Shown: positions 10,601-22,269 of the stretch, piece by piece | Numbering within the stretch: position 1 is the first letter of the stretch | Layout of the letters: each line of letters starts with the position of its first letter | Assembly (NCBI GenBank): GCA_039621445.1 | Contig: CP154954.1 | Span: 30,446,395 to 30,510,394, forward strand | DNA: 64,000 nucleotides | Origin: Euglena gracilis | Taxonomy: Eukaryota; Euglenida; Euglenophyceae; Euglenales | Reading direction: 5' to 3' | Made by a program: the position numbers and the translations under genes | Notes under the pieces: model-generated | What the model was told of the DNA's origin: nothing | The model's input: the letters and a program-made list of their open reading frames with translations, nothing else | The model's database searches: none

Positions 10601-13600
10601 GCAGAACGACATCAGCTACACCGCGGGGCAGCTGCTCAAGAGCAACTCCGACGCGGCCGTCATCATCGTGAACATCCTCACGGACATCGTGGGGGCGGTG
10701 GCCCGGCTGGCGGCACGGGGGTGTGCGCCGCCCCAACACGCAAACGGCCCACCGCGCCGTGCGAGATGGGCGGCCACCCAACTTCACTGGTTGGCCCATC
10801 TCGCACTTAAGCTTTTTTGGTCGATGTGCGCATTTTCGCACATCGACCAAATTTTTAATTGGGCGCCGGCATAACAAGGGGCGAGAACGAGAGGGAGCAA
10901 GATTGGACAAAATACGGGCGATTTCTCATTTTTGGGCACCGGCTCTCCGGGGAATTGCATGTTTTTTTGCCGTTTTTTTTTTTGAAGTCGGAATGGCGAA
11001 GACCCCCAGACCTATCCCCCCAAAGTGAAAAAAACACCGACAAAAACACCAAAACCCTGGTACTGCAACCCCCCATTTTGTGCGATGCGGCTCTGCTCGC
11101 CGGTTGTTGGCGGCCCTGGCTGGCTCTCTCTGGGGGTTTTGGCGCACTGTTTTGTTTTTGCAAGCCTCGGTCTTGTGTTCTTGGATGTTTGCCGGAGGGC
11201 GGGGAACAAGGATGGGGGGGGTTAGGGTGGGTCTAATCGCGTCACTGGACAGGGACACAGAAAGGAAGGTGTGCCTGGGGAAGGTTGCCTGGGGATTTTG
11301 CAGGTGAAGGGAAAGTGGTTTTAAGGGGAGGGAAGGGTCGCACGTCCTCACCGAACTTACAGTGGGGATATGTCCCGCCAAATTGTGTCGTGATGAAACG
11401 GGAGAGGGTATCACACAAATTTCAATGGAGTGATATATTACAGCCATATTTAGAAAAGGAATAATGTCGATGTGCGCAATTTCGCACATCGACCATTCAA
11501 TGGTTCCCCTGAAGAACGACCATAAACACCACAGAATTCGTTTTGCTGAATGCGGTGCGACAAATACCAATGAGTTTGGGACAGAAGATGGGGTCGCTTT
11601 GTGCAAATGCGCACACCGTCAATGTGTGCGCATTTGCGCAAACCGACCCCGTGTGTATTTGTGAAAGGGATGCGAACAAGTATCATGGCACATAAACAGG
11701 CCTCGCTGCCTTGAGTCTTTTGACACAACAATAGCTGGAAGGGCCTACGACGATTGCCTTGAAAACAGACAGAAATGCAAGGAAAAAACACATGTACCAA
11801 GTACCAGGTCGGAATGAAAAAAGTGGTCGGTTTGCGCAAATGCGCACATGGTCGGCGTGACACATTTTCACAAACCGACCACGGGCATAAAGATGGACGT
11901 CGTCGGAGTGCAAAATGGTGACACCACGATGTGCACACCGACCACGATAGCAAAATTTCGGACAACACATCAAACACGACCCCAGACATCACCAGCAGTG
12001 GCTGCTTCGGTGTGCAATTTCAGCTGCCACACACCTCCACCACGAGCTTTTTTCAGGGCCGATTCTTGCCCAGTGACAGGTCCAGGTCCATTTGGAGACT
12101 GCAGACCTCTAGTAGATGGTCCGCCGCTGGCACGTCGTGGCACACGTGTAACGGCGCCGCTTGGGCAAGGGGTGGCCCTCGAAAACCCCCACCACTTGCC
12201 CCATGGCTTGTGTTTTGCTGCAAAAGTCACATCAGGTGATGATAGGTGGTTGCATTTAAGCATCCACAAGGCTGTCATTAACCCCCCTGGTTCAGCAGCA
12301 GCCATCGAGGTGGCATTGTTATCCCCCACAACCGGGACGGGGGGCGGGCATGCTGCGGGTCGATGGAAACAATAGTAAATGGGAGCGTCTTAAATGTGGC
12401 CACAAAGCTCACTGTTTTGGAGGGAGAGAATATTTAATGTTTACACCTGGTTGAGTTGCGTGAAAGTATTGGGCCTCGGCACCCTGATGTTGTGTACAAA
12501 AACTGGTGTGCTGCATGTTTTCTGAGGGAAAAACGAGGCATCCGTGTGGTAAGAATGGAAAAACAATTCCCGGCCGAGGCATCAGGAAGATTACACATGC
12601 GTAATTTTGCAATTTTGGAAGTCGTTATTTTTGATGAAAGTGTCCAGCAATCACGGGGGGTTGCGCGTCATCAATTCCTCCTGCGCAACTTCCAAACTGA
12701 TGACGTGAAAACGATTGGTTGTGCGGGTTGGAAATAAGACATTGAAACCTGCCTATGGAGCAGACAAACTTTTTCCTGTCATAGAGCGTGTTCTTTACAT
12801 TTCGCTTTACCAAAAACCAGATTTCGTCACCACACTTCAAAAGTTTGTCGTCCACAATGGTCGGTATGTGCAAACGTGCACATCAACTGTTAAGGACGAA
12901 GAGCACACCATAATACGGAGGTAAAACAAAGGTAACCCCCCCAAATATAAAGCCCCCCCAGGGGGTTTGGTTTTGCCGCCTAAATGTAAAGCCCCCCCTG
13001 ACGTGGAGCCAGACGCTGGTGTCATTCAAGAAAAAGTTTGAATTTTTGGGTGGATACAATATTTTCCTCTCCAGAGATGCTGCATTTGGGATAAGAATTG
13101 CACATTTCTGCGAAAAATTGGAGGTACACAACGAAAATATGGCATAAAATTGGTATTTGGCCACAATCGAAGGCCGTTGAAGGTCATAGAGGCCACCCAA
13201 AAAAGTTTGATTCCCCCCCAAATATAAAGCCCCCCCAAATATGAAGCCCTCCCTGAGGGTATTGAAATCCTGTCCAAATGTAAAGCCCCCCCCCCCGGCT
13301 TTATATTTGGTGGGGGGTTTATATTTATTAGCCACCGTTCTTTGTCGCACATTGCAAACAGCACCCCTTCAAAACCCTTGCCCGAACCTTTTCTTCCAGA
13401 GCCAAGAAAAGGCAGGTGTTGTGTTTCATGTGGCAATATAAAAAATGTGGAGGATATTTCACAAATTCCAGCCCCGGATCCCCCCTCCCCCCCTATCCCC
13501 CCCAGAGGGGTCCAGCCAGCAGCTCATTTCCAGCCAGCAGCCTTTTTGCCAGCTGGACCCCCCCCCGGGGGTCCTTAAGAAAACCCCTGTGGGGTCACTA

Positions 13601-15080
13601 TTCGGAAGGTTGGGCGAAACCCGGGGGGACTTCTTGTGGGGGGGGGGGGGGCATCTTTGGGGGGGGGGGGGGCTTCTATTCAGGGGGGTTTATGGCGGGT
13701 TGCACTGCAGCCATTCCAAGATCCGCAAGCTGGGGGGGACGCCAGAAGCAACTATTCAACAATCAACAGGAGCAAAAAAAGAAGGTTAGCTACTAGCGCC
13801 AACGGCCGCAAATGCATTCTGCACAAAGCCATTTGCAAACAACCACATGTGCATCTGTTGCACCCTTCGCAATGGATGCCAAACCACAACGTTTCCTAAA
13901 AAGTTGGAGCAAATCACCACCCATCAAGCAGCTGGGCATGGTGATGGGTTGAAATCATCTGTCTTGTCTGAAGATTTATCGAATGAGATGTTTCCACATA
14001 TTTCTTTCTGCAATTTCTGAGCCCTCCCCCCAATGGTATCTCTCATCTTTTGCCATCGTGTGGGCTGTTCTGGGCTGTTCTGTGACGTGCTGTGGTGTAC
14101 GTTATGTGTTATGTGCCCCTCTGCCAGGCTTCTGCTTAAGGGTTTGCGGTGCCCCCTGGTGGGGGGCTCGACCGCCACAAGTCCAAATTTGGCTAGTGGA
14201 AATCCCAGTGGATCCCTGGGGAGTCCGCTGGCTGGGCTGGCCAGTGGGATTTTCCCACCCTAAGACAGCCAAAAATGCCCAGTTTTAGCTTTTTTTTTTG
14301 GAACCAAGTCAGACAAAAGCCTCATTTAAAGTCCCATTTCCACCTTGACGCGCAGCTCCGGAGGAAATTTTGTCCAGTCGGGGGAGGGGAGCCCAGCCAG
14401 TGGACCTTTCCCAGTATCTAGCAAATAAAATTAAAGTAAATTAATTAAATTGAATTAAATTGAAGATAAACAAAATAGCTAGGCATTTAGAATGAACACA
14501 GGGGACGGTTGTCTCCAGTTGAGGCTTCTGGTTGCATTGCCCCCCCCCCTACAGCGGCCGGTGTTTCTTCGTCTTCGACTTGCCGGACCTCCTGCGGTTC
14601 CCCGCGGTGCGGAACAGCCAGGGCCAAACAGGAATCCTTGGAACCCAAGTGGTGGTCGACCCCCCACCCCCATCCTGGTCGGGGATCCGACCTGCCTCCC
14701 CCCCCCCCCGTCTCCCGGGTCCCATCCCTCACCGAACCTTCTGGTCCTGGGGACAGCTTCCTCACCTACAGCACCGACATCACCACGCTCTCCGACATGT
14801 ACAACGCACTGCTGCGGGAGCAGCTCGCCGCCCTCTCCCTGCCCCGCGGCACCTTCCTGTCCAGCCGGGGCCCCACCCCGGACCCGGCAACCGCCCCCCA
14901 GCCCCCTTGGCCCCGTGTCCGGGGGGCGGGGGGGGGGGGGGGGCTACGGTTCGGGTGGGGCTGCGCCACCGTGGTGGATACGGTCTCCGCCTTCCACACC
15001 GCACTGAATGGGCACAGCGCCGTTCGGTGCATTCAACATTGCCTCCTTGGGGGGTGTACGGAGTCCGAACAGATCGGGGC
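7634..15080 (+). CDS. secreted GDSL lipase/acylhydrolase, 3' end unresolved
   Basis: Exon 1 (7634-7715) encodes a signal peptide, MGRCGVAALLVALFSVLFCP followed by GASG. It joins exon 2 (8221-8375) with matching phase. That exon carries RRVVVFGDSLSS, the catalytic serine block. Exon 3 (8962-9029) gives LTDLALAGATATV. Exon 4 starts at 9561 (RALSGQLQQYLSAS). The exon ending at 10720 gives CFVVFIGQNDISY, the GxND oxyanion block. It joins 14555 in phase (GRCFFVFDLPDLLRFP). Further pieces are YSTDITTLSDMYNALLREQL (about 14765-14825) and TVVDTVSAFHTALN (about 14970-15010). GDSL enzymes hydrolyse ester bonds with a Ser-Asp-His set; this one should be exported. The final DxxH block was not found, so the gene may continue past 15.1 kb. 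After TALNGHS the family-like APFGAFNIASLGG continues only in another frame, which implies a 1-base error, a tiny intron or a broken gene. Confidence 0.8.
10816..10851. repeat. hairpin of palindrome family A
   Basis: Arms TTTGGTCGATGTGCG and CGCACATCGACCAAA are perfect inverted repeats around a short loop. Related hairpins lie at about 11465-11500, 11590-11645 (nested) and 11823-11883. All share GTCG..TGCGCA elements and sit in a GDSL intron. Confidence 0.9.
11340..11700. repeat. interspersed repeat carrying family A hairpins, copy 1
   Basis: Parts of this segment match, on the opposite strand, the segment around 22340-22640. Shared blocks in matching order include a TGTGTGAT..CCTCTCC stretch, TTCAGGGGAACC, GTATTTATGG-like sequence, a GCCGCACC/TCGCACCGC block and CTGTCCC.AACTCA. 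Divergence is substantial. No transposase was recognised. Confidence 0.7.
12933..13320. mobile_element. C-run terminal inverted repeat element (AAATATAAAGCC class)
   Basis: The left end TAACCCCCCCAAATATAAAG is the inverse of the right end, GGCTTTATATTTGGTGGGGG followed by GTTTA. Internal copies of CCCCAAATATAAAGCCCCCC lie near 13214-13230. Flanks (GTAA left, TTTA right) might be a degraded TTAA target, but this is weak. There is no coding content. Confidence 0.6.
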
Positions 15081-15631
15081 AAGTGAAAGCATTTAATTTA
15101 GGAGGGTTTCAGTGCAGGATTTCTCTCTGAAGAATTTAAAGGGTGCCTGAAATCAGGGGGGAAATCGGGGGGGGGGCAAACTCGTTGTTTTTTTTTGCGG
15201 TTCTTTTTGGCGCGGATTCGCATGTTCAATAAAACTGTCAGGGAATTTTGTAACTCGACAAGAAAAGTGCACTCCTGGCCGTCTAAGTTGCACAGCACAT
15301 TTTGAGTTTTCAACGTTTCTAGATTTCTGATGCATTTCTTGCAATCCGCATGGCCTGCTGGATCGGGGCAGGGGAAAGGGTTCTCGACTGACCCGGGACA
15401 CCCGCGATGATCCTCACCTGCACCTCTTGTCTAAGAACCAGGAAAGGAAAGCAGGGGACTTTAAGGGACAGGAAAGGTTTTTTTTTATTTTCTTAAGGCC
15501 CGTCCCCGTGCCGCCGAACCTTGCTTTTGGTCCCGCGGCACCGGGGAACCTGAGAATTGGCCCTCTTCAGGGACCAACTTAAGCCAGAGCTTAGGTTTCG
15601 TTTTGGGAAGATTTTTGAGTCGTCCGTTGGC

Positions 15632-16068
15632 CAGGGTTTGATATAAGGAGGGCGTACATGGTTTAGGTGGGGGGGGTGTCCCCCCCCCCCCCCCCCCCCC
15701 CTCCTGGCCCGCAGGGGGGGGTCCGGACCCCCCCCACCCCCACCTGCCAGGGGGTCCGGACCGACCCTCGGGGGGGTTCCCGGGACCCCCCCAAAAAGGG
15801 TCAATTTTTTCCTCCGGCGCTTTGCGCCGAAAATTTTTTGCATTTTTGGCACATTTTTGCCCAAAAAGTGCCCAAAATGGCACTTTTGGTCGTTTTGGGG
15901 GGTCAAAAATTTTCGGCCCGGCGCTTCGCGCCAGGCCATTCGGTAACCCAGACCGCGCAACTGTTTAGGTGGGGGGGTGTCTCCCCTCCCCCCGCGCCCC
16001 CCCCCCCTCCTGGCCCGCAGGGGGGGTCCGGACCCCCCCCCCCCCACCTGTCCTTATATCGAACCCTG
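15632..16068. mobile_element. hAT-type MITE with 8-bp target duplication CCGTTGGC
   Basis: Begins CAGGGTTTGATATAAG and ends CTTATATCGAACCCTG, imperfect inverted termini. CCGTTGGC occurs exactly at 15624-15631 and 16069-16076. The interior has two C/G-run blocks with TCCTGGCCCGCAGG, the hairpin GGCGCTTTGCGCC before AAAATTTTTT, and CAAAAAGTGCC.AAAATGGCA repeats. It is non-coding. CAGGG termini plus an 8-bp duplication are characteristic of the hAT superfamily. It is very similar to 61176-61564. Confidence 0.93.
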
Positions 16069-16738
16069 CCGTTGGCCCCAAAAATGCCTGAATTCGGCCT
16101 AAATTCGTCCGCGGCCTCACTTCACCTTCACTTCACTCACTTCCCCTCACTCCTCACTCCTCCTTCGAAGATCGGGGAGCCCGACGGGAGGCCGATCGTA
16201 ACCCTAACCCTATTTCAATCAATAACCCCGACTTTCCCCGGAAGGTTGGACCCAGGTCCCACCATACCCCCCCCCCCCCTTGTCCAACGACCGAGCTTGT
16301 CTAACGACCTCCCCCACGGTCAGAGACGATCTTTTTGTATACTACGTTGGTTTGGCTAAAATTGCTAAAAAGTTGGTTAAAAAACAGTCAAAAATAGCCC
16401 AAAATGGCCTAAAATGGCCAAAGCCCCCCCCCCCCGATCCAACTATATGCCACCCGTAGTTGGGAGCTGCCTCATTTTTTCCCCGATGTTGACCTGTTCT
16501 CGCCGAAAAATGCCAAATTTCCTTACCCATTTTCCTGTGTATCTTTCATGGAATGTGCTGGGACAGCAAAGGTTGTTTTTTTTTTTTCATTTGAGGACCG
16601 CCCTGAAGGAAAGAGGGGCTGAACTGATCCTCGTCGAACAGAGGGGCTGCTCGGAAAGCTGGAAAGGGGTTGAACAAGTGGCCGCCGGGAGCTTTGCAGC
16701 CCAACTTCCCTGTCAGAAAGCCCCCGCCCCACACCCAT

Positions 16739-17037
16739 CCATTCGCATTCGCCACGCGCACCGCGTGGCGGACCGCGTTCCCCGGGTGTGCCCCGCGCCG
16801 CAGCGCCCGGGACACGCCGCGCGACACCGCCCCGGGCCCGCCCGCCAGGCCGCGGCGGCTGACCGCGGCCTCCGCGGCGGAGGCGGGCGACGGCGGTCTG
16901 CCGGCCCTGGCCGGCCCCGCGCCGCTCATGCGCCGGCGGCTGCGCCGGAGCTGCGACCTGGGGGTGCGGATGCCGTCCACCGACATGCTGCCCCCCGCCC
17001 GGCGACGGCCCTGTGGCCCGGCGCTGCTGTGGTTGAC
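16739..17037 (+). CDS. exon-like segment, unidentified
   Basis: One + frame (through FAFATRTAW and ending near CGPALLW) is open for about 100 codons. Nearly every third position is G or C, as in the confirmed exons. The product is rich in Arg, Ala and Pro, including PLMRRRLRRSCDLGVRMP, like a disordered or targeting region. No family was recognised. Splice sites are not clear (a possible donor is GTGGTT after the final CTGCT). It could belong to a separate gene or to a late part of the GDSL gene. Confidence 0.35.
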
Positions 17038-17297
17038 CCCCCCCCCCCAACCCCCCCCCTGGTGCGGGGGGGCGGGCTGGACCTCCCCCCTTTTCCAAAT
17101 TTCTGGGGCGATTTTTTGGGTCAAATGTTACTTTGCCCAGTGCCATGGTGGGCAGGGGACCTCCCCCCCCCGAGAAACTGTCATTCGTGTAAGTATGTTC
17201 AGTGTGCCTGCAACTGCCTGGTCAGGTTTGGTCCCAGTGTTCCGGTGGGATGGGAACGGTGCCGGTGCCAGGGGTTGACCTCTGGCCGCCACCGCCG

Positions 17298-17389
17298 GCG
17301 TCTGCCCACCGCCGTCCGCCCGGATCTCGGAGCGGCGGCCGGCGGTGGTGGGCGCGCCGTGGATGGTGGTGGATGACGAGAAGGTGTTC
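17298..17389 (+). CDS. exon-like segment, possibly thioredoxin-fold (DsbA/GST-kappa-like)
   Basis: The + frame reads ISERRPAVVGAPWMVVDDEKVF and reaches a GTGCTG donor at 17390. The GAPWMVVDDEKVF stretch resembles the cis-proline strand (GVP.F.VD...F) of DsbA/2-hydroxychromene-2-carboxylate isomerase/GST-kappa proteins. No partner exon with the N-terminal active site was found. Treat it as a candidate exon only. Confidence 0.3.
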
Positions 17390-18860
17390 GTGCTGACGCG
17401 CACCGCATCCGGCCGGTGCCGGCGGCAGATGCAAGGCGGATCCCGCCCTGCGCAGGCGGGCCGACCGCACGAGGTTCTGGGTCCAACTCATCCCCCCCCC
17501 CCCCCGATGGACAGAGCACACTCAGTCTCAAAAGCCTTCATTTCTACCGTGCTTTACGCCTTTCTTGGAGACAGGAAGCAGGCTGTATTTTAGCCAAGTG
17601 CCGCCCCCCCGCCCCCGGGGGAGGTGCCTGCCTGGGCAGGCACTCCAAGACACAAAAATCCGACCCCCCCCCGGGGGGGGGGACAGGGCACTCCGCCAAA
17701 AGTGCCTAGCAGGCACTCCGGCACCGAAGGTGCCGGAAGGCTTTAAAAAGGCCTATTTTCAAGGGAAATGGCCTATTTTCTGAGGAAAGTTCCTGGGCAC
17801 AGGCCGAAATCCAACCCGGGGGGGGGGGGTAGTGCCTGCCTGGGCAGCACCCAAGGGCACTCCGGACCCGGTAAAAAAAAGCCTAACAGGAAGTTAAAGA
17901 CGGGTGTGTTTTTGCACGGCCTTTCTCAAAGCGATGGCATTAAGTGCATCACAGGGCCGGTGCCACTCCGATCCGGCTTTGGTTTGGCGGATGGCCCCCC
18001 TGGCCCCGCCGCCAAGCCCAGCATCCCGGTGTGACGCTTCTCGCTGCCTGGGCCCCAGTCCCCCCGGCCCAGCAGCTGCCTCCCTCTAGCGAACTGCCAC
18101 CCAAACGGCGGCGGCTGCAGTGTGCCCCCTATTTCAATGGATGTAATGGATGTTCTGTGCATTGGTTTGCCATTCATTCTCAGCGATTCTTGCGGTGCAT
18201 CTCCGGGGCCCAATCTCCCACCTCGTCTCTGGCCCTCTTCATGGGAGAGAGTGGACAGCAGTGTCCAATGAACACCCTGTGTCTCCCCTTTGTCTAAACA
18301 CCACCCATGCTAAGTGCCAACCCCCCAGTCCTTACCCATCTTGTTACAGGTCATCTTCTCGGGGAGGCGTCTTTTGTGTGTGTTTTTAAGAAATATTTCT
18401 CGGAAATTTTCAATTATAAGAATTTCTGAAAACTTATTTGGTGAGGTATTGTTAATTTTTGATTCCAATTGCCAACTGTGGACTCCAAAAATAAAAGATT
18501 TGATTTGGATTTGGATTTGGAACGGATGGCCTCCAACGCCCAAAGTGGGCAGTACGTCCATCCCGGAAAATATTGGGCAAAGGGAGTGGTAGGGGAGAGG
18601 GAAAGGGTAAGCGGGACAGGTGTATAATCGGAAGTGGGAGTGGATTGGCTTCAACTGACACCCAACCACCAACCTCAGATCCATACAAAGCGTAGACAAG
18701 AGAATGCAGGCAAAATGTGATTGTGGTGGGTTATGAAAGCGAAAATTGTCACACTCAGATAGCAAAGTTTAGATGGCATTAATAACATGGCGAAGGCAGT
18801 CAAGCGAGGGCAGTGACTAGCACTCAGGCCATCAAATGACCCTGTCTTCCACAATCAACC
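17390..18860. other. spacer or intron with C/G runs
   Basis: Contains CCCCGGGG tracts and a GCACCGAAGGTGCCGG hairpin near 17720, the same design as in the hAT-type MITEs, but no bounded element could be defined. GC-rich coding-like bits near 17950-18110 have no assignable frame. From 18300 to 18860 I see nothing. Confidence 0.4.
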
Positions 18861-18864
18861 GAAT

Positions 18865-19263
18865 ATGGGAGGACGCATAGTTGACAGTATCGGAATGCAA
18901 GCAAACCGTCCGTGCATGGGGTGTTCATGGGATGTGGTGCCACCTCCCCGGCCAAGACTATTTTTTTTTTTTTCAGACCACATCACTGGATGGTGCATGC
19001 CAAGGGGGGCTGATATCTGGGCACACACCATCGTAGCTTCCCAAGACACACGTCAACAAGCAAACCCACCAAGCATCTGCATCAAAAATGGCCACCATGG
19101 GGACACGCATGAGAGTGGCTGGCACACCTTTGAGAATGGCGGAACAAAAATTGGTGACATACTTCACAGAGATTTGCAGACCTTTGTGGTCAAAGGCGAA
19201 CCACAACCAAAAAAAAAACCAGGCCCGAAGCGCTCACAACCAAGCCTGGAGGACACACAATAG
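18865..19263 (+). CDS. possible protein-coding remnant, unidentified
   Basis: An open frame of 132 codons ends at TAG. Its C-terminal half (about WHTFENGGTKIGDILHRDLQ, then KKKPGPKRSQPS) reads like protein with a basic, AT-hook-like tail. Codon use is AT-richer than in the four main genes and a T-run interrupts the frame near 18960. It may be a remnant of a mobile element or an old gene. No domain was recognised. Confidence 0.25.
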   Translation: MGGRIVDSIGMQANRPCMGCSWDVVPPPRPRLFFFFSDHITGWCMPRGADIWAHTIVASQDTRQQANPPSICIKNGHHGDTHESGWHTFENGGTKIGDILHRDLQTFVVKGEPQPKKKPGPKRSQPSLEDTQ

Positions 19264-20659
19264 GGTCCAGGATCATCTTGAAACATGGCACCAGAGGTTT
19301 CCACTCCAGTGGCCAAGAGACCCAGCGGCGTGATGGTCACAGACTCAGAGTTTAGCTCATGAAGCCCTGATAGAAACACAAAAGCCGAGGCAGCTAAAAA
19401 GGGGGGGGAATGGCGAAATGGAAAGGCCAATGAAAGGCCTCAAGCTTACAAAATGGACACTTCGCTACGTCCAAAAATAAAAGAAGTAGTTCTTTTTTTG
19501 TGTGAAGCGTTGTATTTTTTTGCGGTTTCTTACCCATACCTTGGCGAAATGAGCACCCCCCCCCCCCCGGTTCTTACCCATCTTTTCTAGACAGGGGGGA
19601 AACCTCATAGGTCCATAAGCAGCTGCTGCTTGACTGCCATGGATAATGTGCAGCTGTCAAATGAATACGGAGCCATAGCTGCCTGTTTTCCTGCTGCATT
19701 TTGTGGTAGTAGTGGGCCTCTTCGTCATATAAAGTCATACCTCGGCCGCTTTGTCAAGCCCTCTTTTGCATGCCTGATGTCCATTGCACCCGGAGCAGTT
19801 GTTTTATTTAAGTTTTGTGACCCAATGGATCCTGGCCGAGCCCCAACCTCGGGTCCCTGAGTGGTCCCCTGAGTGGGTACCCACCGGAAGCGGGGTTTTG
19901 TTCTATTTTCGGCAAGAAGCGCCGGAAAAAATTTTTGGACCCCAAAATTGAACCCCAAAAGTGGGTCCCCGAGCCCCTCCCCCTGGTGGGCCTGGACACC
20001 CCACAGAAAAGGTCCTAAAAGACCTCTGGCCGGAGGAGGGTAACCCCCCAAAGCATTAACCCCCAGCATTATATTTGGATGGGATTTCAAGACCCTCGGG
20101 GGTATTTGTGGGGGATCAAGTTTTGGATTGCCTCTGTGACCTTCGCGTCAAAATGAGTCAAATACCAAATTCATACCCAAATTTCAGTTGTACATTTCCT
20201 GGTTTCACCAAAGTGCGCATTTTTTTTGCCTAAAAATGGAGGATACAATCATTTGGTTGTTTGGTGGGCGTTACACTGCGGGGTTTCTATTTGCAGGGGT
20301 TAAGGCGTTGGTGGCTGGTTTGATGAGGGTGGCCACATTGCAATTGCTCACCCCGCCAAGTTGCCCATGCGAACTCCTTGCGCCACGTATGCTCAGGGAT
20401 GTGTCTGGATGCATACGTCATCATTGAGAAGCGTGCATGAGCATGGAGGGGCAAGGAAGCCTGTTGACTTTTTCCAATCTCGTACGCATTTGCATATTTT
20501 CTCATGCCTTGAATGCATATGGCTAAGGTGCATCCAAACACATTCATTTTTGGGTGAGGGCGTGTATGGGCCAGTCCGGGTGAAGTTAAGATACATGCAG
20601 GTTAAGGATGGTGCTCCATACCACGAATTGCGTCGTCCTTCGAACCAAGTATTCATACA

Positions 20660-20800
20660 TACCTCCCCCCCCCCTTGTCTAAGGACCCCCCTTGTCTAAG
20701 CACCACCCCCCTGGTTCTTACCCATATTTTGGCAAAATAAGCACCACCCCCCCGGTTCTTACCCATCTTTTCCGGTGCTTAGACAAGGGGGGGTGAGGTA
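20660..20800. mobile_element. short TIR element (TACCTCCCCC...TTGTCTAAG class)
   Basis: The left end TACCTCCCCC with CTTGTCTAAG mirrors the right end CTTAGACAAG with GGGTGAGGTA. Inside are two GGTTCTTACCCAT units, which also occur at about 19520-19590. A related CTTGTCCAACGACC/CTTGTCTAACGACC run lies near 16280-16310. No target duplication was found. Confidence 0.65.
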
Positions 20801-20823
20801 ATCAGAACTCCATACTGAGTACG

Positions 20824-21243
20824 ATGAATGCATTTCCCTTGGTGCCCACCGCCGTGAGCAACCACGCACTGGATACTCAGCTTGCACGCACAATTCAGAG
20901 GGCCGACAGGGGCGAGTGTTGCTCTCATCGAACCTCTGCCAACGAGTTGTCCATTCGAGGCTGTGGTTGCATCTCTTTGTGGAAGGTGCTGCCCTGTCCA
21001 CCATTTTCCCTCCCCGCTCCCTCGCCCACTTTCAGGCAGAGGGCAACCAATGGAAGACCCACACCCCCTTGGGGCAGCCAACATGGCTTTCGCAGTTGCA
21101 GGTCCAAAGAAGCTGGTTTTCTTTTTAGATTTCTTTGTCACGTTGTCATGGATAGACCACCTTTGTACATGCTTGATGAATGCAGATCTGTGGCGAGGGG
21201 TTCCCCCACCGGTGTGGGGTGGTTTCTCCCGGTCACCCTATAA
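20824..21243 (+). other. exon-like open segment, unidentified
   Basis: An open frame beginning with ATG (MNAFPLVPTAVSNHALDTQL...) runs about 139 codons between repeats. Composition is mixed, a second + frame is also open, and no motif was recognised. I report it as something in the sequence, not as a gene. Confidence 0.2.
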
Positions 21244-21779
21244 ATTTTAAATACAAAATGTTGAAGATGCCAAACTGAGATGAATAACAAAAAGTGATTT
21301 GCACAACATTGGATATATGTTGTATTCGGGACGCCCAGAGTTATTGGGTTTTTTCCCACACTCATGCTGTTGATGTGGCATTGTGCCACAGAGATATGCT
21401 GTTGCGCACGTGCATGCCGTGTGGGTGTGTATCTGCATGCATTTCTGTGTGTTTGCGTTTTCAGTGCACACTCTCTCCTACCACTGCTGCCGTCCCCTCG
21501 CACTGTTCCATCCTCGCGGTTCCATATAGCTACCGCCAACAGGAACCTTTTTTTTTGCTTCTTAGGGGAAACCACCACCCCGTTATGTCCCCAAATTGTT
21601 TGCTCATCGTTGCTGCAAGTTTTTGTTTTCTGCGCTACTTAGTTGGTTGATCTTGCATTTCAGCTGTTTCATGGTCTTGTGTCTAATTGCACAAATTTCC
21701 AATTTCCAATTTTTTTCATTTTTCCGGGTTAGTTCCAGGTTTTTGAACTGCAGTTACACACCGGCCTCTGCGTGTAGAT

Positions 21780-22011
21780 CAGGGTTTTTTTTGGGTCTGG
21801 CCGAACCCCCACTTCTTAAAACTCCACCTTAAAAAGCACCCTTGGTGGGGCCGCGGCATGCCGCGACCCTGCCAACGGCCGCCCTACCTCCCGTGAATGA
21901 CCACCCAGTCCCCCCGGGACCCTCTGCCCCCGGGGGGCGGGGGGGGGGTCCCAGGGGGTGGGCGGGTGGGGGGGACCCCACCCTCCCCCCTGGTCTTAAA
22001 AAAAACCCCTG
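21780..22011. mobile_element. hAT-type MITE with 8-bp target duplication GTGTAGAT
   Basis: Begins CAGGGTTTTTTTTGGG and ends CTTAAAAAAAACCCCTG. GTGTAGAT is exact at 21772-21779 and 22012-22019. The interior is C/G-run rich and non-coding. The TTAAAAA..CCCCTG end resembles solo right ends near 45196-45213 and 13575-13590. Confidence 0.9.
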
Positions 22012-22269
22012 GTGTAGATATTCACCATCTTATGCAGACAAAATCCTGGGGAAAGGCAAAATTTGGTGTTTTTGGTCTTCCAAAACATATTTCAAATCCC
22101 TGAGCATCAGCGCCTTCAGCTGGTAAAACAAAATATGCAAATTGCACATCCCGCAATTCACATTAAGAAACGCGAAGGTTTCGAACTAGTTATTCTAACT
22201 CTGCAGCAGATTCATGCCCTTGTCTGTCAAATAGGTGGGTTGCACACCCTGACCATGACGTCCATGGGT

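Noticed and set aside
15810-15850. Rho-independent terminators (GC stem plus T run)
   Set aside because: The setting is eukaryotic intron and MITE sequence; the shape recurs inside mobile elements, not at gene ends.
16198-16212. CCCTAACCCTA-like sequence suggesting an internal telomere
   Set aside because: Only about two repeat units; expected by chance in C-rich DNA.
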